Of a DNA stretch of 33,007 nucleotides, positions 1 through 8,122 are shown piece after piece. The notes beneath the pieces were generated by a model. It was not told the origin of the DNA, ran no database searches, and saw nothing but the letters and a program-made list of their open reading frames with translations. Source of the DNA: Saccharothrix longispora (GTDB lineage Bacteria > Actinomycetota > Actinomycetes > Mycobacteriales > Pseudonocardiaceae); contig NZ_NSDM01000034.1 of assembly GCF_030852425.1 (NCBI RefSeq), positions 1 through 33,007 of the forward strand, read 5' to 3'. Made by a program: the position numbers and the translations under genes. Position 1 is the first letter of the stretch. Every line of letters starts with the position of its first letter.

Positions 1-1
1 C

Positions 2-754
2 GCCGAACAGGACCGCGTGGACGAGGTGGACGAACCCGCCGCCAAGACCGGCGACGTGCTGCACCTGCGCGACCTGCCCGGCGGACGACTCGAATTCTTC
101 GGCGAACTGTCCGCCGAGAGCGGCGCGCGGTTCACCGCGATGCTCGAACCACTCCCCACACCCCACCCGGACGGCCCCCGCGACGCGGCACGACGGCGCG
201 GTGAGGCGTTCGCCGACCTGATCGCACTGGCTTCGCGGTCGGGCGACCTGCCCACCGAAGCCGGAGAACGGCCGCACATCAGCGTCACCATCGACCACGA
301 CACCCTCCGCCGGGGCGTCGGGCACGCGGTGCTCGACGGCGACCACCACCTCAGCGCAGCCCAAGCCCGCCGCACCGCCTGCGACGCCACAGTCCTCCCC
401 GTCGTCCTCGGCGGGGCGTCCGAAGTACTCGACCCCGGCCGCGCCAAGCGGACCGTGAGCACCGCCCAACGCCGCGCACTGCACGCCCGCAACCGGGGCT
501 GCGCCTTCCCCGACTGCCACCGACCACCCCAGTGGTGCGACGCCCACCACATCCAACACCGGGCCGACGGCGGCACCACCGACCTGGACAACCTCGCCCT
601 GCCCTGCCGCACCCACCACACACTCATCCACCACACACACCGGCGGATCACCACCACCGGCGGGACACCGACCTTCATCCCACCCCGACACACCCACCCC
701 GCACAGAGGCCACGCCAGAACCTGCTCCACCGACCACCCGCGGTGGCGGCGTGA
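2..754 (+). CDS. DUF222/HNH endonuclease domain protein (13E12 repeat family), 5' end outside window
   Basis: The reading frame is open to the left edge, so this is the C-terminal 250 residues or so of a longer protein; the GTG at 17 is not needed as a start. The C-terminal part shows an HNH nuclease module: a zinc-type CAFPDC pair, then the CDAHHIQHRADGGTTDLDN core and a closing C-x2-HH. The part before it resembles the end of the DUF222 domain that precedes HNH in the actinobacterial 13E12 family. These genes occur in many copies in actinomycete genomes, and their cellular role is not settled; a nuclease activity is inferred from the motif only. The gene is convergent with the GH95 gene, with 14 bp between the two stop codons. 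The extreme C-terminus is His/Thr/Pro-rich, as is common in this family. Confidence 0.85.
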   Translation, partial: AEQDRVDEVDEPAAKTGDVLHLRDLPGGRLEFFGELSAESGARFTAMLEPLPTPHPDGPRDAARRRGEAFADLIALASRSGDLPTEAGERPHISVTIDHDTLRRGVGHAVLDGDHHLSAAQARRTACDATVLPVVLGGASEVLDPGRAKRTVSTAQRRALHARNRGCAFPDCHRPPQWCDAHHIQHRADGGTTDLDNLALPCRTHHTLIHHTHRRITTTGGTPTFIPPRHTHPAQRPRQNLLHRPPAVAA

Positions 755-772
755 GCCGTGGCCTCGGTTCAC
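751..772. terminator. Possible bidirectional terminator hairpin between convergent genes
   Basis: An 8-bp stem (GTGAGCCG with CGGTTCAC, one G-T wobble) with a 6-nt loop spans both convergent stop codons. There is no T-tract. It is short, so this is a weak call. Confidence 0.25.
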
Positions 773-2676
773 CAGGACAGGTCGTGCCGCGTTCCCGGGC
801 GCACCCGCAGCACTTCGACGCGCTCCCCGTGCCGCAACACGACCTCGCGGGCCGTGCGGGCGGTGATCGCGACCGCCTCCGGTTCGCCGTCGCGCCAGCG
901 CAGGTCCACGGTCAGGCCGCCGCGCGCCCGCAGGCCGGTGACGCTCCCGTGCCGCCACCGGGTGGGCAGCGCGGGCAGCAGCTCCACCACGCCGGTGTGG
1001 CTCTGCACGAGCATCTCGGCCACGGCGGCGGGCAGGCCGAGGGAGCCGTCCACCTGGAACGGGTCGGCCGCCACCAGGTTCTCGCAGCGGGGCATGGCGG
1101 CGAGCAGCGACGCGGCGCGCGTGCCGTCGCCCAGCCTGGCCCACAGGGCTGCCTTCCACGCGTGCGACCAGCCGGGGCCTTCGTCGCCGCGCTCCTCCAG
1201 CACCCGGCGGGCGGCCTCGGCCTCGGGGGTGCCGTGCCGGATGCGGCTGCCCGGGTAGAGGCCGACCAGGTGCGACACGTGCCGGTGCCGCGGCTCGGTT
1301 TCGGGCGCCTCGCGGGCCCACTCCAGCAGTTGCCCCCGGGAGCCGATCGGCAGCGGCGGCAGGCCGTCCAGGAGGGAGGTGTCGACCGGCAGGTCCAGCA
1401 CCTCCCCCGCCTCGCGCAGGCGGGTGAACAGCTCCCACACCAGGGTCAGGTCCATGGTGGAGCCGACGCCCACCGCCACCGGGTTGCCGGACGGGCTCTC
1501 GTAGTGGTTCTCCGGTGACGTGGACGGCGCGGTCGTCAGGACGCCGTCGTGCTCGAACACCCACGACCGGCAGAAGTCGGCCGCACCGAGCATCAGCGGC
1601 CAGGCACGGGTGCGCAGCCACTCCGCGTCGCCGGTGAAGGCGTAGTGCTCCCACAGGTGCAGGCACAACCAGACGCCGGCCATCGGCCAGTTCGCCCACG
1701 CCGGGTCGCCCTGCACGGGGGTGGTCAGGAACCACGGGTCGCTGTTGTGGTGGGCGCACCAGCCGTCCGCGCCGTACAGCGACCGTGCGGTCTCCGCCCC
1801 GCGCGGGGCGAGCCCGTCGACGAAGTCGAACAGCGGTTCGTGGCATTCGGGCAGCCCCGTGGGCTCGGCGGCCCAGTAGTTCATCTGCGTGTTGATGTTG
1901 AGCGTGTAGTTCGACCTCCACGGCGGGTCGGCGTGCGGGTTCCACACGCCCTGGAGGTTCGCGGGCAGGGTGCCGGGTCGGGACGAGGCGATCAGCAGGT
2001 ACCGGCCGTACTGGAACAACAGCGCGGTGAGCGCCGGGTCGTCGGCGGGCCACTCGTCCACGGGCGCGTCGGGCGCGGGTCCGAGGTCGAGCGCGACCCG
2101 GTCGAACAGCGCCCGGTGGTCGGCGACGGCCCGGTCGTGGAACTCCCGCCACGGCGGTGGGTCGGCCAGGCCGGCGTAGAAGACGACCGCGCCCGGTTCC
2201 TCGACCCGGGTGAGGGGCAGCGCCCGGTCCACGTCCGCCGTCACGTGCGGCGCGCCCTCGACGCGCACGGCCAGCGCGTGGTGCTCGGAGGAGCACACGG
2301 CGACCTGCCGGACGCCCCCGGAGTAGCGCACGGCCGCCACGCCGGTGCGCAGGTCGAGCGACCGCTCGTAGCCCTCCCCCGGCTCCAGGCCGTGCACCCG
2401 GAGCGTGCCCAGCGGTTGGTAGACGCCGGTGTCGGGTCCCTGGACGGACCGCAGCAGCTCCTCGGCCCCCTCCGGGTCGCCCGCCAGCACGGCCTCGCGG
2501 GCGGCGAGCACCCGTGCCACGCCGTCGACGGGCCGGGCGGGCGCGCCGGACCACATCCGGTCGTCGTTGAGGTCGAACCGGCCGGTGCCCCAGCACATCG
2601 CGCCGAACCGGCCGCTGCCCAGCGGCAGCGCCCCCTCCCACCGCTCAGCGGGACCGCTGAACCAGAGCCGCGACAC
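769..2676 (-). CDS. Glycoside hydrolase family 95 (alpha-L-fucosidase / alpha-L-galactosidase type), shortened
   Basis: A 635-residue cytoplasmic glycosidase with no signal peptide. It opens with the GH95 N-terminal signature (LWFSGPAERW, ALPLGSGRFGAM, then the YQPLGTL stretch near residue 86). The catalytic alpha-barrel has NYTLNIN (N260, N262), AHHNSDPW (about 309-315), TSPENHY (E389, the likely general acid) and FQVDG (candidate for the conserved aspartate). GH95 enzymes invert alpha-1,2-linked L-fucose or related L-galactose. Family members are usually about 730-800 residues; here most of the middle of the N-terminal beta-sandwich (after about residue 140) is missing and the frame goes straight to the linker helix WREFHDRAVADHRALFDRV. 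The barrel looks intact. The GTG start is supported by a GGGGAGG site 6 nt upstream and overlaps the GH42 gene by 32 bp. It is the last gene of the operon, and would remove fucosyl caps from xyloglucan-type oligosaccharides. Confidence 0.88.
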   Translation of the reverse strand: MSRLWFSGPAERWEGALPLGSGRFGAMCWGTGRFDLNDDRMWSGAPARPVDGVARVLAAREAVLAGDPEGAEELLRSVQGPDTGVYQPLGTLRVHGLEPGEGYERSLDLRTGVAAVRYSGGVRQVAVCSSEHHALAVRVEGAPHVTADVDRALPLTRVEEPGAVVFYAGLADPPPWREFHDRAVADHRALFDRVALDLGPAPDAPVDEWPADDPALTALLFQYGRYLLIASSRPGTLPANLQGVWNPHADPPWRSNYTLNINTQMNYWAAEPTGLPECHEPLFDFVDGLAPRGAETARSLYGADGWCAHHNSDPWFLTTPVQGDPAWANWPMAGVWLCLHLWEHYAFTGDAEWLRTRAWPLMLGAADFCRSWVFEHDGVLTTAPSTSPENHYESPSGNPVAVGVGSTMDLTLVWELFTRLREAGEVLDLPVDTSLLDGLPPLPIGSRGQLLEWAREAPETEPRHRHVSHLVGLYPGSRIRHGTPEAEAARRVLEERGDEGPGWSHAWKAALWARLGDGTRAASLLAAMPRCENLVAADPFQVDGSLGLPAAVAEMLVQSHTGVVELLPALPTRWRHGSVTGLRARGGLTVDLRWRDGEPEAVAITARTAREVVLRHGERVEVLRVRPGTRHDLSW

Positions 2677-4612
2677 CGAACCTCCCCAGGGTCAGCGAAC
2701 CGGACACGACCGTGCCGGACAGCAGGTCGTCGTGCGCACCCGGCACGTCCACCCGCACGTCGGCGACGCCGTGGTTGACCAGGAACAGCACCTCGCCGCG
2801 GCGCACCGCCTCGACCCCGCGCGGCACCGCGAGGACCGGGTCGACGCCGGCCTCGGCGAGCACCCGGTCGAGCAGCGCGCGGGTCCCCTCCGGCGACGGC
2901 CGGGTGCCGACGTACCAGGCCGTGCCCGTGCCGAAGCGGTTGCGCAGCACGACCGGCACCCCGCCGTCGACCAGCGACGCGACCACCTCGGCGCCCTCGG
3001 CGCGCAGGTCGTCGCACCAGGAGTCCGCGGTGAACCCGCCCAGTGAGGCGGAGGCGCACCGCACCACCTCGTCCGGGCCGAGCGGCGCCATCTCCTCGAC
3101 GCGCAGGCCGAGCAGCTCCCGGAACGGGGCCGGGTAGCCGCCCAGGCGCACCCGGTCGTGCTCGTCGACCACGCCGGAGAAGAAGCCCATCACCAGCGTG
3201 CCGCCGCCCTCGACGTAGGACACCAGCGGCGCGGGGTCGCGGACGAGGTACAGGTTGGGCACGACCACCAGGCGGTAGCGGGTCAGGTCGGCCGCCGGGT
3301 GGGCGAAGTCGACCGCGACGCCCGCGTCGAACAGCGGCTCGTAGAAGTCGCGCACGCGCCTGAGCACGTCGAAGTCGGCCGAGGGGTGCGCGTCGAGCCG
3401 GGCCGCCCACCAGCTCTCCCAGTCCAGCACCACGGCCACCGACGCCGTCACGTCCGTCCCGGCGACCGGCGCGAGGGCCTCCAGGTCCGCGCCCAGCGCC
3501 GCGACCTCGCGGAACACCCGGCTGTCGGGTCCGGCGTGCGGGACCATGCCGGAGTGGAACTTCTCCGCGCCGCCCGCGGAGGCCCGCCACTGGAAGAAGC
3601 ACACCGCGTCCGCGCCGCGCGCCACCGCCTGCACCGACTGGGCGCGCAGCTGCCCGGCGGGTTTGGGCGGGTTGCGCCGCCGCCAGCTCACCGCGCTCGT
3701 CGCCTGCTCCATGAGCAGCCACGGCCCGTCCTTCAACGACCGCATCAGGTCGAAGCCCAGCGCGCTGACCACGTGCGCGGTCGGGTCGGCCGGGTCTGGG
3801 TACCAGTCGTGCGAGACAACGTCCTCCTCGCGCGCCAGCGCCCAGTAGTCCAGCGGCGCGTCGAGGCCCATGAAGTTCGTGGTCACCGGCACGTGCGGGG
3901 TGTGCCGGCGCAGCACGTCGCGCTCTGCGGTGAAGTGCCCCAGCAGCGCGTCGGAGCAGAACCGGGCGAAGTCGAGCCGCTGGCCGGGGTTGATCAGGTA
4001 GGGGGCGCGGCGCGGCGGCACGACCTCGTCCCACTCGCCGTAGCGCTGGCTCCAGGCCGCGGTGTGCCAGGCCGCGTTGAGCGCGTCCAGCGAGCCGTGC
4101 CGGGCGCGCAGCCACGTCCTGAAGTGCTCGGCGGTCACGTCGCAGTGGCACACCTGGCCCAGCTCGTTGCCGACGTGCCACAGCGCCAGCGCCGGGTGGT
4201 CGCCGTACCGCGCGGCCAGGTCGTCGACCAGCGCCAGCGCGTGCTCCCGGTACACCGGGGACGACGGGCAGAACTGGTTGCGGGAGCCGTAGGACAGGCG
4301 GTGGCCGTCGAAGTCGACCGGCAGCGTCTCCGGGTGCCGGTGCCCGAGCCAGGGCGGCGGCGACGCGGTCGGGGTGGCCAGGAAGACCTCGATGCCGCCG
4401 TCGTGCAGCAGGTCGAGGACCCGGTCCAGCCAGCCGAGGTCCCGCTCCCCCGGTCGCGGCTCGATGCGCGACCAGGAGAACACGCCCACGGTCACCGTGG
4501 TGACGCCCGCCTCGCGCATCAACTCGACGTCGCGCGGCCACACCTCCTCGGGCCACTGCTCGGGGTTGTAGTCGCCGCCGTACCGCAGCCGTCCGTCCGC
4601 GAGCCGGGTCAT
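2645..4612 (-). CDS. Glycoside hydrolase family 42 beta-galactosidase
   Basis: A 655-residue GH42 enzyme. The TIM barrel begins with YGGDYNPEQWPEEVW (residues 11-25). The acid/base glutamate is E150 in WHVGNELG and the nucleophile is E302 in LMEQATSAVSW. It is followed by the trimerisation domain (about 380-590) and a small C-terminal beta domain. Length and layout are normal for the family. There is no signal peptide, so it should act on imported galactosides in the cytoplasm. The ATG was chosen because it overlaps the upstream permease stop as ATGA, and the protein begins exactly at the conserved N-terminus; the open frame continues upstream without meaning. In this operon it would remove beta-galactosyl side residues after the fucosidase has acted. 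GH42 enzymes also act on galacto-oligosaccharides and a few on arabinosides, so the substrate is inferred from neighbours. Confidence 0.93.
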   Translation of the reverse strand: MTRLADGRLRYGGDYNPEQWPEEVWPRDVELMREAGVTTVTVGVFSWSRIEPRPGERDLGWLDRVLDLLHDGGIEVFLATPTASPPPWLGHRHPETLPVDFDGHRLSYGSRNQFCPSSPVYREHALALVDDLAARYGDHPALALWHVGNELGQVCHCDVTAEHFRTWLRARHGSLDALNAAWHTAAWSQRYGEWDEVVPPRRAPYLINPGQRLDFARFCSDALLGHFTAERDVLRRHTPHVPVTTNFMGLDAPLDYWALAREEDVVSHDWYPDPADPTAHVVSALGFDLMRSLKDGPWLLMEQATSAVSWRRRNPPKPAGQLRAQSVQAVARGADAVCFFQWRASAGGAEKFHSGMVPHAGPDSRVFREVAALGADLEALAPVAGTDVTASVAVVLDWESWWAARLDAHPSADFDVLRRVRDFYEPLFDAGVAVDFAHPAADLTRYRLVVVPNLYLVRDPAPLVSYVEGGGTLVMGFFSGVVDEHDRVRLGGYPAPFRELLGLRVEEMAPLGPDEVVRCASASLGGFTADSWCDDLRAEGAEVVASLVDGGVPVVLRNRFGTGTAWYVGTRPSPEGTRALLDRVLAEAGVDPVLAVPRGVEAVRRGEVLFLVNHGVADVRVDVPGAHDDLLSGTVVSGSLTLGRFGVAALVQRSR

Positions 4613-5517
4613 CCCTTGATCGCCCCCACGATCACGCCCTTGGTGAAGTGCTTCTGAACGAACGGGTAGACGAGGAGCACGGGCACGACCGCGATCACCA
4701 CCACCGCCATCTTCACCGCGAGCGTCGCCACCAGGCCCCCGGTGCCGTCCAGCGTGGAGTCCGCCGGGCTCGCGCCGGGGATCGGCTGGCCCTGGAGCAC
4801 GTAGGCGCGCAGCACCAGCTGCAACGGCCACTTGTCGGTGGAGTTGAGGTACAGGAACGCGTTGAAGAACGCGTTCCAGTAGCCGACCGCGTAGAACAGC
4901 GCGATGACCGCCGTCACGCCCTTGGACAGCGGTAGCACGATCCGGGTCAGCACCCGGAAGTCGCCCGCGCCGTCGATGCGGGCGCTGTCCACCAGGTCCT
5001 GCGGGATGTTCATGAAGAACGACCGCAGCACCACCAGGTTGAAGGCGGCCACCGCGCCGGGCAGCACGAGCGCCGCGTAGGTGTCGAGCAGGCCCAGCGA
5101 CTGCACCAGCAGGTAGGTGGGGATCAGGCCGGGTCCGAACAGGAACGTCAGCAGGACCACGAACAGCAGCGGCCGGTGCGCGAACGAGCCCGGCCGGGAC
5201 AGGCCGTAGGCGGCGAGCAGCGTCACGACCACGCTGAACAGCGTGCCGACGACCGTGATGCCGGTGCTGACCAGCACGGACCGGGTGACGGTGCCGCCGG
5301 ACAGCAGTTCGGCGTAGGCGCCGAGGGTGAACCCGTCGGGCACCACCACGAGACCGCCGGCCTCGGTGATGGCGGTGGACGGCGACACGCTGGTCAGCAC
5401 CACCACCCACAGCGGGAACAGCACGGCCAGCAGCACGACGCCGACCACCACGGCCTTCACGGCCTGGCCGAGCCGGGTCGGGGCCTCGTCCCACGCGGGG
5501 CGCACTGCTGCGGTCAT
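4609..5517 (-). CDS. Carbohydrate ABC transporter permease (YtcP/CUT1-like)
   Basis: A 302-residue inner-membrane permease with six predicted transmembrane segments (first at about residues 20-42, last at about 262-285). The EAA loop that contacts the ATPase is seen as DSARIDGAGDFRVLTRIVLP (about 180-200). The C-terminus PFVQKHFTKGVIVGAIKG is typical of the YtcP branch of CUT1 permeases, which import di- and oligosaccharides. It overlaps the upstream permease by 4 bp (ATGA) and the downstream GH42 gene by 4 bp, so translation of this stretch is coupled. It pairs with the permease encoded just upstream and with the lipoprotein binding protein. The substrate is not shown by the sequence; the neighbouring hydrolases point to a branched beta-glucan oligosaccharide. 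Confidence 0.94.
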   Translation of the reverse strand: MTAAVRPAWDEAPTRLGQAVKAVVVGVVLLAVLFPLWVVVLTSVSPSTAITEAGGLVVVPDGFTLGAYAELLSGGTVTRSVLVSTGITVVGTLFSVVVTLLAAYGLSRPGSFAHRPLLFVVLLTFLFGPGLIPTYLLVQSLGLLDTYAALVLPGAVAAFNLVVLRSFFMNIPQDLVDSARIDGAGDFRVLTRIVLPLSKGVTAVIALFYAVGYWNAFFNAFLYLNSTDKWPLQLVLRAYVLQGQPIPGASPADSTLDGTGGLVATLAVKMAVVVIAVVPVLLVYPFVQKHFTKGVIVGAIKG

Positions 5518-6488
5518 CGGGAGTACACCCCCTGCTCGCCGACCAGGTGCGCGACCTTGTTGGCCGCGAGCACCAGCGCCAACCCGACGAGGCCCTTCAC
5601 GAGGCCCGCCGCGGCGGCGTAGGAGAAGTCGGAGTTCACCACGCCGGTGAAGTACACGTACGTGTCGAGGACTTCCGCGGTGGCCGCGCCCACGGCGTCG
5701 CGCTGGAGCAGGAACTGCTCGAAGCCCACCGTGAGCGCCTCGCCGAGGCGCAGGATGAGCAGCAGCACGATCACCGGGATCAGCGCGGGCAGCGTCACGT
5801 GCCACATGCGCCGCCACCGCCCCGCGCCGTCCACGGCCGCCGCCTCGTACAGCGAGGTGTCCACGGTGGACAGGGCAGCCAGGAACACGATCGCGCCCCA
5901 CCCCGCGTCCTTCCACACCGACTGCGCGGTGACCAGGACGAGGAACAGGTCCGGGTCGGTCATCACGTCCACCGGGGAGAACCCGTGCGAGCGCAGGAAC
6001 TGGTTGAGCACGCCCGCGCCGCCCAGCATCTGCTGGAACAGCGTGATGACCAGCACCCAGGAGAAGAAGTGCGGCAGGTAGACCACGCTCTGCACGAACA
6101 TCCGCAGCCGGGGCGAGAGCAGGCTGTGCACGAGCAGCGCCAGGCCGATCGGCACCGGGAAGTAGAACACCAGCTGGAACGCGGTGATCGTCAGCGTGTT
6201 GGCGGTGGCGTCCCAGAAGGCGGGGTCGCCGACGATCCGCGCGAAGTTCGAGAACCCGACCCACTGGCTGCCCGCGATGCCGACGTACGGCGAGTAGTCC
6301 TGGAACGCGACCGCGTTGCCGAACAGCGGCACGTAGTGGAACACCACCAGCAGCACCACGGCGGGCGCCACCATCACGAGCAGCGCCCAGTCGCGGCGCA
6401 GCCGGCGGGCCCAGGCGGCGCGGCGGGGTGGGGAGGCGGGGCGGCCCGCCGAGACGGCGGGCCGCTCCAGCAGGTCAGCGCCCGGCAT
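5514..6488 (-). CDS. Carbohydrate ABC transporter permease (LplB/CUT1-like)
   Basis: A 324-residue membrane protein with a basic, proline-rich N-terminal tail (about 30 residues) and then six predicted helices. The EAA loop is YEAAAVDGAGRWRRMWHVTLP. The segment FHYVPLFGNAVAFQDY after the first helix is typical of LplB-type permeases. It forms the heterodimeric channel with the next permease. The start at 6488 overlaps the end of the binding-protein gene by 14 bp, and the stop overlaps the next gene as ATGA. No ATPase gene is present in the operon. In streptomycetes and relatives, CUT1 importers commonly share the unlinked ATPase MsiK, which is the likely arrangement here. Confidence 0.93.
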   Translation of the reverse strand: MPGADLLERPAVSAGRPASPPRRAAWARRLRRDWALLVMVAPAVVLLVVFHYVPLFGNAVAFQDYSPYVGIAGSQWVGFSNFARIVGDPAFWDATANTLTITAFQLVFYFPVPIGLALLVHSLLSPRLRMFVQSVVYLPHFFSWVLVITLFQQMLGGAGVLNQFLRSHGFSPVDVMTDPDLFLVLVTAQSVWKDAGWGAIVFLAALSTVDTSLYEAAAVDGAGRWRRMWHVTLPALIPVIVLLLILRLGEALTVGFEQFLLQRDAVGAATAEVLDTYVYFTGVVNSDFSYAAAAGLVKGLVGLALVLAANKVAHLVGEQGVYSR

Positions 6489-8097
6489 CGGTGAGCGCCT
6501 TGTCGTAGAACTCGCGCAGCTCGTCGCCGCCGGCCTTGCGCCAGTCCTCGGCGAGCTTGCCGACCTCGGAGACCGGGGTGCGCCCGCGCAGGATGTCGTT
6601 CGTCCGGTCCTCGAACTGCTTGGGCAGCTTGGAGTGCTCGGCGGGCTCCTCGATGCGCAGCCCGAACGTGGGCGGCTTGACCTGGTGCTGCTGGGCGTCG
6701 GCGAGCCAGGCGTGCAGCGACTCGACGTAGTCGGGGTACTGGGTCTCCACGATGGCGTCCGGCGGCGAGGCGAGGAAGCCGTAGGTGAGGGTGATCTCCT
6801 TGCGGCCCAGCTCGTTGAGGTCGGGCGCGCCGCCCGCGCCGCGGGCGCTGTGCTTGCCCTCGGTGCCGTAGCGCAGCAGGAAGTGCTCCTCGGTGCCGAT
6901 GGGCGCGGCGGCGAAGTCCGCCACCTTCAGCAGCTCGCGCACCCGGTCGTCGGGGAGGTCCTTGCGGATCAGGGTGACCATCGCGGTGGGCGGGCTCACC
7001 GGGTAGGACGGTTTGCCGCCGTCGTGCGCGAACAGCGGGAAGGCGTCCATGCGGAAGCCGGGGTTGGTGGGCCGCTGCTGGGCCAGCGCCTCGCGCCACG
7101 CGCCCAGGCCGTCCTGGTAGACGAGCATCTGCCCGCCCGCGAACAGCTCCTTGACGCGGGTCGTGCTGCCCGCGACGAGGTCGGGGTGCACGTACCCGGC
7201 GGCGTACAGCGACTGGGTGAACTTGACCGCCTCGGTGTACGCCTCGGTCTCGATCTTGTTGACGACCTTGCCGGAGGGGTCGCGGCTCCAGTCGCCCGGG
7301 TCGCCGAACATGCGGATCATCGAGCGGAACACGTCGCCGACGGCCCACCGGTTGGCGCCGGGGTCGTTGACCTCCTTGCACAGCGCCACGAACTCGTCGG
7401 CGTTCTTCGGCGGTTCGACGCCGAGCTGCTCGAAGATGTCGCTGCGGTAGAACATCGCCTCGGGGAACGGCTTGTCCGGGAACGGCACGCCGTAGAGCCG
7501 GCCGCCGTAGACGCAGGCGTGCCACGCGTCGGTGGGGATGTTCGCCAGCAGCGGGTAGTCCTTCACCTTGTCCCCGGCGAGGAAGTCGGTCAGGTCGCGG
7601 AACACCTCACCGACGCCCTCGCTGAAGCGCGGCGGGATGGTGAACGTCGGCATGACGGTCATCTCCGGCACGTTCCTGCCGGCCATCATCGCGGCCAGCT
7701 TCGCCGCGTAGTCGCTGCCCTGCACCAGGTCGAACTTCACCACGCCGCCGAGGCGCTCGTTGACGACGTCGTAGTAGGAGTTCTCGCCCAGGCCCGGCGG
7801 GACGGGCCAGAACGCGGGGGTCATGGCGGTGACCTCGCCGCCCTTGAGCGGCTTCTCCTCCACCGCCGCGACGAGCGTGTCCGGGAACTTCAGGTAGCCG
7901 GGCGCGGAGCCGTTCACACCGGGCAGGTCGGGCTTGGCGAACTCGACCGGGATGTGCGCGGGCAGCACCTTGGCCAGCGCGTCGGCGTCGAGCGCGCTGC
8001 CGGTGTGCTGGGCGGCCGTGCCGCCGCAGCCCACCAGGAATGCGCCGCCGACCGCGGCCGAGAAGCCGAAGAAACCTCTGCGGGTGAGGTTGTCCAT
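6475..8097 (-). CDS. Extracellular solute-binding lipoprotein of the sugar ABC importer
   Basis: A 540-residue family 1-type (LipO-like) binding protein. The N-terminus has a twin-arginine-like TRRGFFGF (R6, R7), a hydrophobic stretch and a lipobox LVGC with lipidated C24, so it should be exported, perhaps by Tat, and anchored to the outer face of the membrane. The long size is usual for binding proteins paired with LplB/YtcP permeases, which take larger glycans. It lies between the GH31 gene (25-bp gap with an AAAGGGG ribosome site) and the first permease (14-bp overlap). Its probable job is to capture the oligosaccharide that the four cytoplasmic hydrolases then dismantle. The ligand cannot be read from the sequence. 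Confidence 0.93.
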   Translation of the reverse strand: MDNLTRRGFFGFSAAVGGAFLVGCGGTAAQHTGSALDADALAKVLPAHIPVEFAKPDLPGVNGSAPGYLKFPDTLVAAVEEKPLKGGEVTAMTPAFWPVPPGLGENSYYDVVNERLGGVVKFDLVQGSDYAAKLAAMMAGRNVPEMTVMPTFTIPPRFSEGVGEVFRDLTDFLAGDKVKDYPLLANIPTDAWHACVYGGRLYGVPFPDKPFPEAMFYRSDIFEQLGVEPPKNADEFVALCKEVNDPGANRWAVGDVFRSMIRMFGDPGDWSRDPSGKVVNKIETEAYTEAVKFTQSLYAAGYVHPDLVAGSTTRVKELFAGGQMLVYQDGLGAWREALAQQRPTNPGFRMDAFPLFAHDGGKPSYPVSPPTAMVTLIRKDLPDDRVRELLKVADFAAAPIGTEEHFLLRYGTEGKHSARGAGGAPDLNELGRKEITLTYGFLASPPDAIVETQYPDYVESLHAWLADAQQHQVKPPTFGLRIEEPAEHSKLPKQFEDRTNDILRGRTPVSEVGKLAEDWRKAGGDELREFYDKALTDAGR

Positions 8098-8122
8098 GGT
8101 GGAAACGCCCCTTTGCGTCGGG

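Noticed and set aside
2645..5494. Extension of the GH42 frame upstream to 5494 (949 residues)
   Set aside because: The upstream part is antisense-like Arg/Gly/Pro-rich translation of the permease gene in another frame; the GH42 domain and coupled ATGA start begin at 4612.
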